Source of the DNA: Microbispora oryzae
Lineage (GTDB): Bacteria; Actinomycetota; Actinomycetes; Streptosporangiales; Streptosporangiaceae
Direction: 5' to 3'
Assembly: GCF_017896165.1 (NCBI RefSeq)
Contig: NZ_JAFCNB010000003.1
Span: 372,001 to 436,000, forward strand
Length of the DNA: 64,000 nt
Positions 8,485 to 16,861 of the stretch are shown here, piece after piece. The position numbers and the translations under genes were made by a program. Position 1 is the first letter of the stretch. The number at the start of each line of letters is the position of its first letter. A model generated the notes under the pieces. It did not search any database, was not told where the DNA came from, and saw only the letters and a program-made list of their open reading frames with translations.

Positions 8485-8518
8485 GGCGGGCCCGTGGCCT
8501 GCCGGCTCCGGGCCCGCC
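8485..8518. terminator. Hairpin between convergent genes
   Basis: GGCGGGCCC (8485-8493) pairs with GGGCCCGCC (8510-8518), a perfect 9-base stem, between the convergent aminotransferase and SPW genes. There is no T-run, as is usual in this lineage. Confidence 0.5.
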
Positions 8519-8534
8519 GCGTGGCAGGCGGCCG

Positions 8535-8993
8535 TCAGGTCGTCTGCCGCTGGAAGCCGGCGGCCCGGCCGCCCCGCTCCATCATCCCGAACCGCATGGT
8601 GGCCAGCCCGAGAACCAAGATGATCGCGCCGACGACCACGTTACTGATGATCGTGGACATGGTCGCCATGCCGCCCCGGATGACCCAGGGGGCGACGATG
8701 GTCCATATCCCGATCACGGGCAGGACCCAGGACAGGCCGTACATGCGGCCGAACGCCGAGCTGAACCCCAGAGCCAGCAGCGCGACCACCAGTCCGGTGA
8801 TCAGGTTGTTGACGGTCAGCGGGGTCATCCGATGGAAGCCCACGATCCAGGGCGACAGAGCGAGGTAGAGGCCGCTCAGGAGCGCGAGCCCGTCGGCGAG
8901 TTGCGCGACGGGATTCGCCGCCGCCGCCTCGTAGCGAGCACGCATCTGCATGATGTCGGGATGTGTCCCAATGTCGGTGCTGTGGTGGGTCAT
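8535..8993 (-). CDS. SPW-repeat membrane protein
   Basis: The 152-residue product has four hydrophobic segments and two copies of the SPW element: YLALSPWIVGFH near residue 46 and WTIVAPWVIRGG near residue 97, each in a helix-loop context. SPW-repeat proteins are small membrane proteins of unknown function, common in actinobacteria and often near stress genes; here a CsbD gene is divergent from it. The ATG at 8993 (MTHHSTD) was preferred; a GTG at 9005 has the AAGGG sequence too close to serve it. Confidence 0.8.
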   Translation of the reverse strand: MTHHSTDIGTHPDIMQMRARYEAAAANPVAQLADGLALLSGLYLALSPWIVGFHRMTPLTVNNLITGLVVALLALGFSSAFGRMYGLSWVLPVIGIWTIVAPWVIRGGMATMSTIISNVVVGAIILVLGLATMRFGMMERGGRAAGFQRQTT

Positions 8994-9065
8994 CCGGCAC
9001 ACCACCCTTCTGAATCCGGTGTTTCTAGCGTACGCCCGATACGTCCTATTTTCCCGGTTTAGATG

Positions 9066-9088
9066 GTTTTAACGTGCTCTGCGGGGAT
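9066..9088 (+). promoter_or_regulatory. Candidate SigB-type promoter for csbD-like gene
   Basis: GTTT at 9066-9069 and GGGGAT at 9083-9088 are 13 bases apart, close to the GTTT-N13/15-GGGTAT pattern of SigB-group sigma factors. CsbD is a classic SigB-controlled gene in Bacillus, and the start lies 90 bases downstream. The -10 differs from consensus at one or two positions. Confidence 0.45.
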
Positions 9089-9178
9089 CTGTGGAGTTCT
9101 GGGGGAGCGTCCGGGTTTAGCCCCTCGACCTGCGGAAAGAGGGGGTGGGTCGGCTCGACGAGGAGAGGAGTGTCAGTC

Positions 9179-9373
9179 ATGGGAGCGGAGGACAAGATCC
9201 GCAACAAGACCGAAGAGGTCACCGGCAAGGCCAAGGAGGGCCTCGGCAAGGTCACGGACGACGAGAGCCTTGAGGCCGAAGGGCGGGCTGACCAGACGAA
9301 GAGCCACGCCAAGCAGGCCGGTGAGAAAGTGAAGGACGCCGCGGGGAAGGTCAAGGACGCCTTCAAGAGCTGA
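9179..9373 (+). CDS. CsbD-family stress protein
   Basis: The 64-residue, highly charged product is a near-perfect CsbD-domain protein: an N-terminal GAEDKIRNKTEEVTGKAKEG helix, then EAEGRADQTKSHAKQAGEK and a KVKDAAGKVKDAF repeat. CsbD proteins are abundant general-stress proteins, intrinsically mobile, of unknown biochemical role. The ATG at 9179 has AGGAGAGGAG about 9 bases upstream; longer upstream frames lack family similarity. A possible SigB-type promoter sits 90 bases ahead. Confidence 0.92.
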   Translation: MGAEDKIRNKTEEVTGKAKEGLGKVTDDESLEAEGRADQTKSHAKQAGEKVKDAAGKVKDAFKS

Positions 9374-9462
9374 GCGGGCGCGGCGGCGAGCGCCGTCGCG
9401 GCCCGTGATCACGCTGATCGGACGCCCGCTGTGACGTCACCGTCAAGGGCGCCGGCGTGATG

Positions 9463-9506
9463 GAGGGCGAGAACGCAGGGGGCGGACGGCTTCCCGTCTC
9501 GCCCTC
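9463..9506. terminator. Two-way terminator hairpin
   Basis: GAGGGCGAGA (9463-9472) and TCTCGCCCTC (9497-9506) form a perfect 10-base stem between the convergent CsbD gene and the small peptide gene at 9526-9651; the plus-strand side is followed by TTCG. Confidence 0.6.
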
Positions 9507-9525
9507 TTCGTGTGCCCGCGGCCGG

Positions 9526-9651
9526 TCAGGCCGCCTGGGGCACGGTGATCGGGAAGGATGCCGTCATGAACGCCTGGACGAGCCGCACGAGCAGGGCCTC
9601 CAGGACCATCAGGGCCGCCTTGGCGAGGAGCGCGGCAAGGAAATCAGACAC
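9526..9651 (-). CDS. 41-residue amphipathic/hydrophobic peptide, unknown
   Basis: A GTG at 9651 with AGAGG about six bases upstream opens a 41-codon frame. The product begins VSDFLAALLAKAALMVLE and continues ALLVRLVQAFMTASFPI: one long helix with Leu/Ala faces, a few charges (K11, E18, R23) and a short C-terminal tail ending PITVPQAA. It looks like a small membrane-associated peptide. An AT-richer stretch upstream (9655-9725, with CGACTATACC on the minus strand) can hold its promoter, and a two-way hairpin follows its stop. I do not recognise the family. The 278 bases between this gene and the next one upstream contain nothing else that I can support. Confidence 0.6.
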   Translation of the reverse strand: MSDFLAALLAKAALMVLEALLVRLVQAFMTASFPITVPQAA

Positions 9652-9929
9652 AGTTGGACCTCTGTGAGGAATCGGGTGTACGGGTATAGTCGCCGCTAAA
9701 CCTCCCAAAACGGCATAGCTAAGGTTACCGTTCGGTGAACACTCGATGTACGCCGGGTGGTCCCGGCGAGGGTCGCGAACCGCATCCCCGCGTGTGTCCC
9801 CGGCGGGCGTCCACGCCCGTGGCCTGCGAGCGTGTTCCCGGATTCCCGTTCGGTCCGTGGCACGAAGCCGGCCGGGTGACGGTCGTTCCCGTCGTCCCCG
9901 GCCGGTCCCTCGCTGAATACCCCTGGCGA

Positions 9930-10520
9930 TCACGTCGCGCCGGCGGTCCTGGCCCGTGACGTGGTCCTGGACGTGCGCGACGGAGTGGCCCTCGTCGTGC
10001 GGGTGGCGCGCTTCGCGGTCGCCCGTTGTGCCCGCGGCGCGGGCTCCTTCTCGGCCGTCTCCGCGGTCATCGCGCGTCCCGGGCGCTCGGCCTTGCCCGG
10101 CGCCTGTCCCCGCAGCGGCGACCAGCGCTGGCTCTGCGACCGGGCGCGCTGAGCGATCATGGTGCCCGCCCCGATGGCCGCGGCCACCGGCCACTCGATC
10201 AGCCCGAGAGCGGCGAGCGCGCCCAGCCCGCCGTAATACATGATCCGCTCCGGCGGCGGCAGGAACGTGCGCGCGATGTCGACGGCGTTGCCGACGTCGC
10301 GGCGGTGCACCCGCGGCATGTGCATGTGCGGCATGTGCATCTCCGGCGGGCGTACCTGGATCTTCAGGAACGGCAGGTTCAACGCGAGCATCGCCGCCTT
10401 CTCCTGCCCCATTCCGGACGGTTTGGCCGTGGAGGGCGTCGTGGTGCGTGTGCGCGAGGTCCGCGCGGGGGCCCGCGGCGTCGCCGCCCGGCGCTCCTCG
10501 GTCGTCTGGGTCATGGTCAT
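9930..10520 (-). CDS. His/Met-rich membrane protein with basic tail, unknown
   Basis: The 196-residue product has a Thr/Arg-rich start, a middle segment LALNLPFLKIQVRPPE followed by MHMPHMHMPRVHRRD (residues about 66-81, five His and five Met in a row of fifteen), a hydrophobic stretch IMYYGGLGALAALGLIEWPV with a second one AAAIGAGTMIAQ (about 95-125), and a Lys/Arg/Thr-rich tail of about 60 residues. The His/Met run resembles copper or other soft-metal ligands, but no known metal family matches. The ATG at 10520 has GGGGAGGAACC directly upstream, which decides the start over a TTG at 10589. The tail could bind nucleic acid or the membrane surface. Function unknown. Confidence 0.65.
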   Translation of the reverse strand: MTMTQTTEERRAATPRAPARTSRTRTTTPSTAKPSGMGQEKAAMLALNLPFLKIQVRPPEMHMPHMHMPRVHRRDVGNAVDIARTFLPPPERIMYYGGLGALAALGLIEWPVAAAIGAGTMIAQRARSQSQRWSPLRGQAPGKAERPGRAMTAETAEKEPAPRAQRATAKRATRTTRATPSRTSRTTSRARTAGAT

Positions 10521-10675
10521 GGTTCCTCCCCGGTATGCGTGCCGCCTGGGACGGGCCGCAGCCGGACGACCCGTGAGGCCCACTGCCAAATGACCTTTCT
10601 ATCCTCCAACGTGTCTGGTGGGGTTTCTGGTGCTGATAGCGGTTATTTGCCGAGTTTTGCCGGTCGGGGGCCGGG

Positions 10676-11704
10676 TCAGCGGCCGACGATCCGGGTCAGG
10701 GCGGCGAGTGCCGCGCCCCGCGCGCCGGCCATGTCGAGATGCTCGACCAGGGCGACGCTCGCGGCCCGCCGCTGCTCTTCGCGCAGCAGGGTGTGCTCGC
10801 GGACCTTCTCCAGGAACCACTCACGGAAGTGCGGGGCCGCCTCCACCACCCCGCCGCCGAGGAAGTACGCGTCCGGATCGGTGAAATTGGCGGCGATCGT
10901 GAACAGCCGCCCGATGGCCATGGCCTGCTGCTCGAAGATCCGCAGGGCCAGTGGATCGCCCTTCTCTCCGTACCCGCGCAGCAGTTTCGCGGCCTTGCCC
11001 ACCGGCTCGATCTCGGCCAGCTCGTGGCCCGGGAAACGGGTGAGCCAGTACGGCAGCAGGTTCCGCTCGATCCCGGTCAGCGAGGCCACGCTCTCCGCGT
11101 CGCCGGCGAATCCGCAGTTGCAGCCCGGCGGCGGCTGGTCGGCCTCCAGCAGGCCGTGCAGCGGGATGTGGACGTGGCCCAGCTCCCCGGCCATGCCGGC
11201 CGCGCCCTTCACCACGTGCCCGGCCTCGACCACGCCTCCGCCGAGACCGGTGCCGACGATCGCGGAGACCGAGGAGCGCTGCCAGGAGTCGGGCCCGAAA
11301 TGGGCGTGATGCGCGTAGAGGGCGGCGGCGTTGCCGTCGTTGTTGTAGATCACGGGCAGGCCGGTGCGCGCCTCCAGGGCCCCGCGGAAGTCGAATCCGT
11401 ACCAGCCGGGGTCGACGAAGTTGGTCGCGCCCTTGGACGAGATGACGCCGTCGGCGCTGGCCGGCCCCGGGGTGTCGAGTCCCACGGCCCGCACCTTCGG
11501 CCGCGGGACACCCGTCAGTTCCAGCACGTTGTCGAGGGCCAGCAGCAGCTGCCCGACGGCGACCTCGGGGCCCTCCCGCACCAGGCTCGGGGTCTCGACC
11601 ATCCGGTCCACCAGGAACCGGCCGGAGGCGTCGAGGACGGTCGCGTTGTTGCTCGTGCCGCCGTTGTCGAGACCGACGACGACCCAGGACCCTGCGTCTG
11701 CCAT
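10676..11704 (-). CDS. ROK-family sugar kinase
   Basis: The 342-residue product has the ROK fold: phosphate loop [13 protein letters not shown] at residues 11-23, GLDTPGP, the catalytic Asp in YNNDGNAAA near residue 122, and [11 protein letters not shown]. The zinc-binding element, usually C-x-C-G-x-x-G-C-x-E, here reads [10 protein letters not shown]: the third Cys is Asp, so zinc binding may be altered. No N-terminal helix-turn-helix is present, so it is a kinase (glucose, GlcNAc, ManNAc or similar) rather than a ROK repressor. It is divergent from the secreted CBM2 protein. Confidence 0.87.
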   Translation of the reverse strand: MADAGSWVVVGLDNGGTSNNATVLDASGRFLVDRMVETPSLVREGPEVAVGQLLLALDNVLELTGVPRPKVRAVGLDTPGPASADGVISSKGATNFVDPGWYGFDFRGALEARTGLPVIYNNDGNAAALYAHHAHFGPDSWQRSSVSAIVGTGLGGGVVEAGHVVKGAAGMAGELGHVHIPLHGLLEADQPPPGCNCGFAGDAESVASLTGIERNLLPYWLTRFPGHELAEIEPVGKAAKLLRGYGEKGDPLALRIFEQQAMAIGRLFTIAANFTDPDAYFLGGGVVEAAPHFREWFLEKVREHTLLREEQRRAASVALVEHLDMAGARGAALAALTRIVGR

Positions 11705-12143
11705 GGGGTGTCCTTCTGTGCGCGCTTGTCAGAGCGAGACTACGAGAGTTTCCGGGCCCCGGCACCGCCTCGCGGCACCCGGTCTCCGCCACCCCGCCCT
11801 CCGCCCCCCGGCGGGGGAACCGCAGGTGAAAGGTTCAGCTCCGCGAGTGCCCGCCGTGCGCGCCGGGCGGGCCGGCGGCGGCACCGTGAGCTGCGTGGGC
11901 GCCGCGGCGCCCGCCCCCGGCGGAGGGCCGGGCCGCGGCGGCGGCGAGGGGTCGCCGTTGACCGGGGGCGGGGCCCGGCGAACCATCTGCGTCCGGGACG
12001 GCTCTCAGGCGCGTCCGGCGCGAGCAGGGCAGGGCCGCCCGCCGATCGACATGCCGGCGTGCCCACACGGGCCGGCCCCGGCGGGCTGTTCCGTGAGCGG
12101 GCCGGCCCGGCACGAGCAGACGCGCAGGAAGCGAGGGGACGTC
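11705..12143. other. 439-base gap between ROK kinase and CBM2 protein
   Basis: Divergent intergenic region, about 75-80% G+C. It holds a perfect 16-base palindrome GGGCGCCG-CGGCGCCC at 11897-11912 and two copies of GGGCCGGCCC (12069-12078, 12098-12107). I see no CebR-type (TGGGAGCGCTCCCA) or DasR-type box, and no convincing ORF. Confidence 0.6.
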
Positions 12144-13478
12144 ATGAACGGTCCGTATCTTTCTCCCGAACCCGGCCCGCGCGGGTCGCGGCCCGGGGCG
12201 CGCGCCCGCCGCACCGGGCCGCCCCGTGGCCGCCCGGCCGGTCCGGCCTGGTCGCGGCCGGTCCTGGCGGTCCTGGCCGCGCTCGCGGCCGTCGCCGCCG
12301 TCCTGGCTCCCGGGACCGCCTCCGCCGCGAACCCGATCTGCCGGGTCGACTACACGCCCAACCAGTGGCAGGGCGGGTTCACCGCCCAGATGCGGCTCAC
12401 CAACCTGGGCGCCGCCGTCAACGGCTGGACGCTGACCTGGGCGGCCGGCACCGGACAGCAGATCACCAACGCCTGGAACGCCCAGGTCACGCAGTCGGGC
12501 ACCACCGTGACGGCGGTCAACGTCGCCTGGAACGGCGCTCTGGCCACGGGCGGCACGGCCGACTTCGGCTTCCAGGGCACCGGGACCCTGACGCCGCCGA
12601 CCGGCTTCACCCTCAACGGCGTCTCGTGCGGCGACGGCCCCACGGTGTCTCCCACGGTGTCTCCCACGGTGTCTCCCACGCCCTCCCCGACGCCGTCGAT
12701 CAGCCCGTCGCCGAGCTGGTCGGCCTCCCCGTCGCCCAGCCCCACCCCCAGCCCCACGCCGTCGCCCACACCGAGCCCGACCCAGGGCGGCGGCTGCTCC
12801 GGCGCGGTGGTGTGCTCCGGCTTCGAGGACCAGGCGGGCCCCAGCCCCTCCGGGGAGTGGCAGGTCACCGCGCCCAACTGCCAGGGCACCGGCACCGCCG
12901 TCATCGACGGGTCCATCGCGCACAGCGGCGCGAAGTCGCTGCGGGTGAACGGCGGCGGCGGCTACTGCAACCACATCTTCGCGGCCACCACGCGGGACAT
13001 CTCGTCGGTGTCGCCGGTGGTGTACGGACGGATGTGGGTGCGCCACACGACCGCGCTCCCCGTGAACCACGTCGCCATGATCACGATGGCCGACTCCAGG
13101 GACGGCGGCAAGGACCTGCGCATCGGCGGGCAGAACAGTGCCCTGCAGTGGAACCGGGAGTCCGACGACGCCACCCTCCCCGAGCAGAGCCCCAACGGCG
13201 TCGCGCAGAGCGCGCCGCTGCCGACCGGCCGATGGGTCTGCCTGCGCTTCCAGATCGACACCACCCAGCAGGCCATGCGCACCTACCTGGACAACAACGA
13301 GATCACCGGCCTCCGGGTCGACGGCGTCCCGACGCAGGACGTGGACTCCCAGTGGCTGCGCCGCGGCACCGCACCCCGGCCGACCACCCTGCGGCTGGGC
13401 TGGGAGAGCTACGCCGGTGACCAGGACACGCTCTGGTACGACGACGTGGCGGTGGGCTCCGCGCCCATCGGCTGCTGA
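12144..13478 (+). CDS. Secreted CBM2 protein with Cip1-like C-terminal domain
   Basis: The 444-residue product has a long basic N-region and signal peptide (cleavage after ASA, residue 61), a family 2 carbohydrate-binding module at about 65-166 ([17 protein letters not shown] start, WTLTW, ITNAWNA, FGFQG, closing C), a Pro/Ser/Thr linker (about 170-215) and a C-terminal beta-sandwich domain of about 225 residues starting CSGFEDQAG. The last part resembles the Cip1 core of cellulolytic fungi and its actinobacterial relatives, itself similar to jelly-roll polysaccharide lyases; this assignment is by eye. It would bind cellulose or chitin outside the cell. GAGGGG precedes the ATG. Confidence 0.75.
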   Translation: MNGPYLSPEPGPRGSRPGARARRTGPPRGRPAGPAWSRPVLAVLAALAAVAAVLAPGTASAANPICRVDYTPNQWQGGFTAQMRLTNLGAAVNGWTLTWAAGTGQQITNAWNAQVTQSGTTVTAVNVAWNGALATGGTADFGFQGTGTLTPPTGFTLNGVSCGDGPTVSPTVSPTVSPTPSPTPSISPSPSWSASPSPSPTPSPTPSPTPSPTQGGGCSGAVVCSGFEDQAGPSPSGEWQVTAPNCQGTGTAVIDGSIAHSGAKSLRVNGGGGYCNHIFAATTRDISSVSPVVYGRMWVRHTTALPVNHVAMITMADSRDGGKDLRIGGQNSALQWNRESDDATLPEQSPNGVAQSAPLPTGRWVCLRFQIDTTQQAMRTYLDNNEITGLRVDGVPTQDVDSQWLRRGTAPRPTTLRLGWESYAGDQDTLWYDDVAVGSAPIGC

Positions 13479-13492
13479 CCCCGGCGTCCCCG

Positions 13493-13531
13493 GGGGCGCG
13501 CGGACCCGGCCCACGCCGGGCCGCGCGCCCC
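13493..13531 (+). terminator. Strong GC hairpin after the CBM2 gene
   Basis: GGGGCGCGCGG (13493-13503) pairs with CCGCGCGCCCC (13521-13531); inside it CCCGGC/GCCGGG continue the stem to a CCAC loop. A TTCC follows. It begins 15 bases after the stop codon. Confidence 0.75.
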
Positions 13532-13650
13532 TTCCGGGCCGGAGGAGGGGAGTCCCCTGGAGTTAGCGCTCCCACGAACGGGTAGTGATTTGAGCATGTG
13601 AGGGCCGTGGTGTCCGTCTTCACCCCGTCGCGAGCAGCGGTGATGCCAGC

Positions 13651-14973
13651 GTGGAAGAGTCGTGCCGGCAGACGAACAGCCAGTCCGGCCCGGGCGGCTC
13701 GGGCGACCGGGGCGGCCCGGACGGGCCGGGCGGTTCCGGCCGCCCCGATGTCGGCGAGCGCATGGTGCGCGACCTGCTGGAAAGGGCCCGCTGCAGCGCG
13801 GCGGAGCTACTCGCCGACGCCGTCGTGCACGCCGCCGCGCCGCTGGGGGTGCGGCAGGCGGTCATCTACATGGCCGACCTCGGCCAGGAGTCGCTGGTGC
13901 CGCTCCACGGGGACCAGGCGTGGACGCCGGGGTCGGTCCCGCTGTCCATCGACGGCACTCCGGCCGGTCGCGTCTACCGCACGCTGACTCCGTACCAGAG
14001 CGACCGGGAGGGCGGCCGCACCCTCTGGCTGCCCCTCGTGGACGGAGCCGACCGGCTCGGCGTGCTCGAGCTGAGCCTGCCAGAGATCGTCCCGGATCGC
14101 GCGCGGCTCATGCTGCTCGCGTCGCTGGTCGGGCTCCTGCTGGCCACCAAGCGCGCCTACAGCGACACCGTGCCCCGCACCCGCAGGACCCAGCTCATGA
14201 CGCTGTCGGCGGAGATGGAGTGGGTGTTCATGCCGCCTCTCACGTTCTCCACCGAGGACGTGCAGGTCGGCGCGCTGCTGGAGCCGGCCTACGAGCTGGG
14301 CGGCGACGCCTTCGACTACTCGCTGTCCGGAGACCACCTGCACGTGTCGATCTACGACGCGATGGGGCACGACCTGGACGCCGGGCTGCTGGCCGCCGTC
14401 GCCCTGGCCAGCTGCCGCAACGCGCGGCGGAACGGCGGCGATCTGCCCGATCTGGCGGAACTGGCCGAGGAGGCGGTCGCCGAGCACTTCGGCGGCGAGC
14501 GGTTCATCACCGCGGTCCTCGCGGACATCGACATCCGCACGGGCGTGATGCGGTGGATCAACTGCGGGCATCCGCCCCCGCTGCTCGTCCGGCAGGGGAA
14601 GGTCGTCAAGAGGCTGGACCAGCCGCCGCGGCTGCCGCTGGGGCTCGGCGACACGCAGCCCGCCGCCGTGTACGAGGAGCGCCTCCAGCGGGGCGACCAG
14701 GTGCTGCTCTTCACCGACGGTGTGAGCGAGGCCCGGTCGCCCGAGGGCGAGCTGCTGGGTATCGACCGGGTCTGCGACCTCGTCGTGCGGACCAGGACTC
14801 CCGGTCTGCCGGTGGCGGAGGGACTGCGCCGCTTCGTCCGCGCGCTCGCCGAACACCAGCATGGCCGGCTGCGGGACGACACCACCGTCGTCCTGGTCGA
14901 ATGGGGCCCGAGTCCGGCCCCGTCCGCGGACGGGACGGAGCCGGGCGCCGCATCCGAAGGGGGAGGGACATGA
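13651..14973 (+). CDS. GAF-like/PP2C (SpoIIE-type) Ser/Thr phosphatase
   Basis: The 440-residue product has a Gly-rich N terminus, a GAF-like region (about 45-165) and a SpoIIE-type PP2C domain (about 200-425) with the metal-binding Asp residues in GGDAFDYSL and YDAMGHDLDAGL, the INCGHPPPLL strand, the LFTDGVSEAR block and the closing RDDTTVVLVEW. Such enzymes dephosphorylate anti-sigma-factor antagonists and so tune stress sigma factors. The GTG start lacks a clear ribosome binding site; ATG at 13762 is an alternative. Its stop overlaps the hemerythrin start (ATGA), tying the phosphatase to a diiron protein, possibly an oxygen or redox input (inference). Confidence 0.88.
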   Translation: MEESCRQTNSQSGPGGSGDRGGPDGPGGSGRPDVGERMVRDLLERARCSAAELLADAVVHAAAPLGVRQAVIYMADLGQESLVPLHGDQAWTPGSVPLSIDGTPAGRVYRTLTPYQSDREGGRTLWLPLVDGADRLGVLELSLPEIVPDRARLMLLASLVGLLLATKRAYSDTVPRTRRTQLMTLSAEMEWVFMPPLTFSTEDVQVGALLEPAYELGGDAFDYSLSGDHLHVSIYDAMGHDLDAGLLAAVALASCRNARRNGGDLPDLAELAEEAVAEHFGGERFITAVLADIDIRTGVMRWINCGHPPPLLVRQGKVVKRLDQPPRLPLGLGDTQPAAVYEERLQRGDQVLLFTDGVSEARSPEGELLGIDRVCDLVVRTRTPGLPVAEGLRRFVRALAEHQHGRLRDDTTVVLVEWGPSPAPSADGTEPGAASEGGGT

Positions 14974-15557
14974 CCGAGACGCGTCACCCGGTTCCCGAGG
15001 CGATGAAGGAGGCCGACGTCGTCGACCTGCTCATCCACCAGCACGCCATGATCAGGGATATGTTCGACGACGTGGAGGCGGCGGCGCCCGAGGAGCGGCC
15101 CGAGTGCTTCCGGCGGCTGACCCGGATGCTCGCCGTGCACGAGACGGCGGAGGAGGAGGTCGTCCACCCGTACGCCCGCAGGCGGATCGACGGCGGCGCG
15201 GGGATCGTCGACGACCGGCTGAAGGAGGAGAACGAGGCCAAGCGGCTGCTCGCGCTCCTCTGCGGGCAGGGCACCGACCATCCCGACTTCATGTCCGGCC
15301 TCGCGTTGCTGCGCGTCGCCGTGCTCGAACACGCCCGGGCGGAGGAGCGGTACGAGTTCGCGCGGCTGCGGGCGCAGGCGTCGGCGGCGGAGCGGCGGGC
15401 GATGGCGCTGGGCGTGCGCGCCGCGGAGGCCATGGCGCCCACCCGCCCGCACCCGGGGGTCGAGTCCGCCACCAAGAACCTGCTGCTCGGGCCGCCCACG
15501 GCGATCATCGACCGGGCCCGCGACCTGCTCCGCAGGGCGTTGCGCGGGGAGCGCTGA
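14970..15557 (+). CDS. Hemerythrin-domain protein
   Basis: The 195-residue product has the four-helix HHE pattern of diiron hemerythrins: LIHQHAMIRDMF (first His pair, residues 22-33), AVHETAEEEVVHPYARR with the H-x-x-x-E-x-x-x-H ligands near residue 65, and EHARAEERYEFARL (H and E near residue 117). Bacterial hemerythrin-like proteins carry or sense O2, NO or iron. The GGGAGGG ahead of the ATG lies within the end of the PP2C gene, with which it overlaps by four bases. A ferritin-like gene converges with it from the right. Confidence 0.88.
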   Translation: MTETRHPVPEAMKEADVVDLLIHQHAMIRDMFDDVEAAAPEERPECFRRLTRMLAVHETAEEEVVHPYARRRIDGGAGIVDDRLKEENEAKRLLALLCGQGTDHPDFMSGLALLRVAVLEHARAEERYEFARLRAQASAAERRAMALGVRAAEAMAPTRPHPGVESATKNLLLGPPTAIIDRARDLLRRALRGER

Positions 15558-15611
15558 CCCCCGGCCGTCCCCGTCCTCCCCCCGCCCCCCGGGGCGCGTC
15601 AACCGAACGGC

Positions 15612-15653
15612 GGACGGCCCGGGCCCCGGCATGTCACCGGGCCCGGGCCGTCC
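15612..15653. terminator. Two-way terminator, 17-base stem
   Basis: GGACGGCCCGGGC.. (15612-15629) pairs with ..GCCCGGGCCGTCC (15637-15653) with a single bulged C and a 7-base loop, between the convergent hemerythrin and ferritin-like genes. Confidence 0.75.
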
Positions 15654-15661
15654 GGTGCGGG

Positions 15662-16861
15662 TCAGTGGGTCCGCAGGCTGTAGAGCGGGTGCGTGCCCTC
15701 GGTCTCCAGCCGGTACTCCTCACCCGAGCGGGCACGGTTCTCGTCGATGACCCGCTCGCTCGGCGGCTCGACGTCGTCGTGGATCCGCTCCTGGAACCGC
15801 CGGAAGCGCTCGTGGGCCTCCTGCACGTAGCCGGTGCCCAGCGTGGTGTAGTCGATCTGGGTGGCGATCAGCTCGCGCAGATACTCCTTGTTGGGCTCGA
15901 ACATGACCGGCCGGGGAAGCGCGGGCGCCACGACCTCTCCCGGGTCGCGGCCGTCGTGGCGCCGCATGAGGTCGGCGGCGATGTGCAGGTGTTCGAGCTC
16001 CATGTTGAGGTGCAGCTCCCAGATGGCCTTCACCTTGGGATCGGTCTCGGTCTCCATGAACGAGTGGTACATGTAGCACTCGTTGTACTCGTGGTTGACG
16101 AGCTGCTCCCACCACGTCTCGCCCGGGTCCACGAGGGACTCGTAGTGCGTGACGTGCTCCTCCTCGATCAGCCCGATCTCCTGGTAGAGCTGGCGGGCGA
16201 TCGGCTCCATGTAGCTGGGCCCGACGTTCATGTAGAAGTTCATGGTCTGCTGCTCGGCCGACATGATCGTCAGGGCGTGCAGCTTGGAGATCGGCGCCGC
16301 CGTCGCCCGGTCGTACGGCTCCCTGACGTTGTCGACCGGATCGCGGTGGTGCATCGCCGTCGGCCGTCCCGGCATCACCTCGGTGAGCTGGTCGACGATC
16401 TTCTCGGCCTTGCGGTGCTCGATCATCTCGTACAGGTTGGCGTACCGGTACAGATGGTCGAAGTCCTCCAGCACGCCGAACTGGTAGGCCTGTCTCAGGT
16501 AGTCGTCCGGCTCCATCCGCGCCACCCACGCGGTCAGGTCGACCGCCACCTGCTCGTACGCGATGGTGGTCTCCAGCACCGAGGAGACCCCGGGCAGCAG
16601 CCAGTTGACGGCCTTCTGCTGCTGCGCCTCGATGTAGCGGGTCTCGGCCAGGCGCTGCCGCACCTCCGGCTCCCGGCAGTGCCGGGCGAAGTGGTGGCTG
16701 AAGAGGATCGCCTCGATCTCGATGCCGTTCATCGTGATGATCCGGCACCGGGTGTAGGGGTCGGTGCGGTCGGGATCGATCGGCAGCACGTTCAGCTCGC
16801 GCCAGTTGCGGACCTGCCGGTCCAGGGGGATACCTCGCTCCTGCAGTGGATTGAACGTCAT
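15662..16861 (-). CDS. Large ferritin-like (diiron) protein, unknown function
   Basis: The 399-residue, soluble product is almost entirely helical. It carries many spaced Glu/His pairs of diiron four-helix bundles: IEIEAILFSHHFARH (about 48-62), ETTIAYEQVAV (about 97), EDFDHLYRYANLYEMIEHRK (about 131-150), MSAEQQTMNF, GLIEEEHVTHYESL (about 230), HEYNECYMYHSFME (about 258) and LNMELEHLHIAADLMRRH (about 285). The E-x-x-H repeats in EEEHVTHYE and ELEHLHIA are ferritin-superfamily signatures, and there may be enough for two bundles. It starts at ATG 16861 with GGGGAAGGAGCAGCCGAG just upstream. Neither rubredoxin nor heme motif is seen. Its role is unknown; it faces a hemerythrin gene. Confidence 0.7.
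   Translation of the reverse strand: MTFNPLQERGIPLDRQVRNWRELNVLPIDPDRTDPYTRCRIITMNGIEIEAILFSHHFARHCREPEVRQRLAETRYIEAQQQKAVNWLLPGVSSVLETTIAYEQVAVDLTAWVARMEPDDYLRQAYQFGVLEDFDHLYRYANLYEMIEHRKAEKIVDQLTEVMPGRPTAMHHRDPVDNVREPYDRATAAPISKLHALTIMSAEQQTMNFYMNVGPSYMEPIARQLYQEIGLIEEEHVTHYESLVDPGETWWEQLVNHEYNECYMYHSFMETETDPKVKAIWELHLNMELEHLHIAADLMRRHDGRDPGEVVAPALPRPVMFEPNKEYLRELIATQIDYTTLGTGYVQEAHERFRRFQERIHDDVEPPSERVIDENRARSGEEYRLETEGTHPLYSLRTH

Noticed and set aside
9695..9725. Iron-regulator (IdeR/DtxR) box near TAGCTAAGGTTACC
   Set aside because: Only one half resembles the 19-base consensus and no iron gene is adjacent.
10739..13420. An 893-codon plus-strand frame across the ROK kinase and CBM2 genes
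   Set aside because: It is antisense to the ROK gene and out of frame with the CBM2 protein; no recognisable domain.
13561..13574. CebR-like box (AGTTAGCGCTCCCA)
   Set aside because: It matches TGGGAGCGCTCCCA at only 11 of 14 positions and lies downstream of the CBM2 gene, behind its terminator, so it is unlikely to control a cellulose response.
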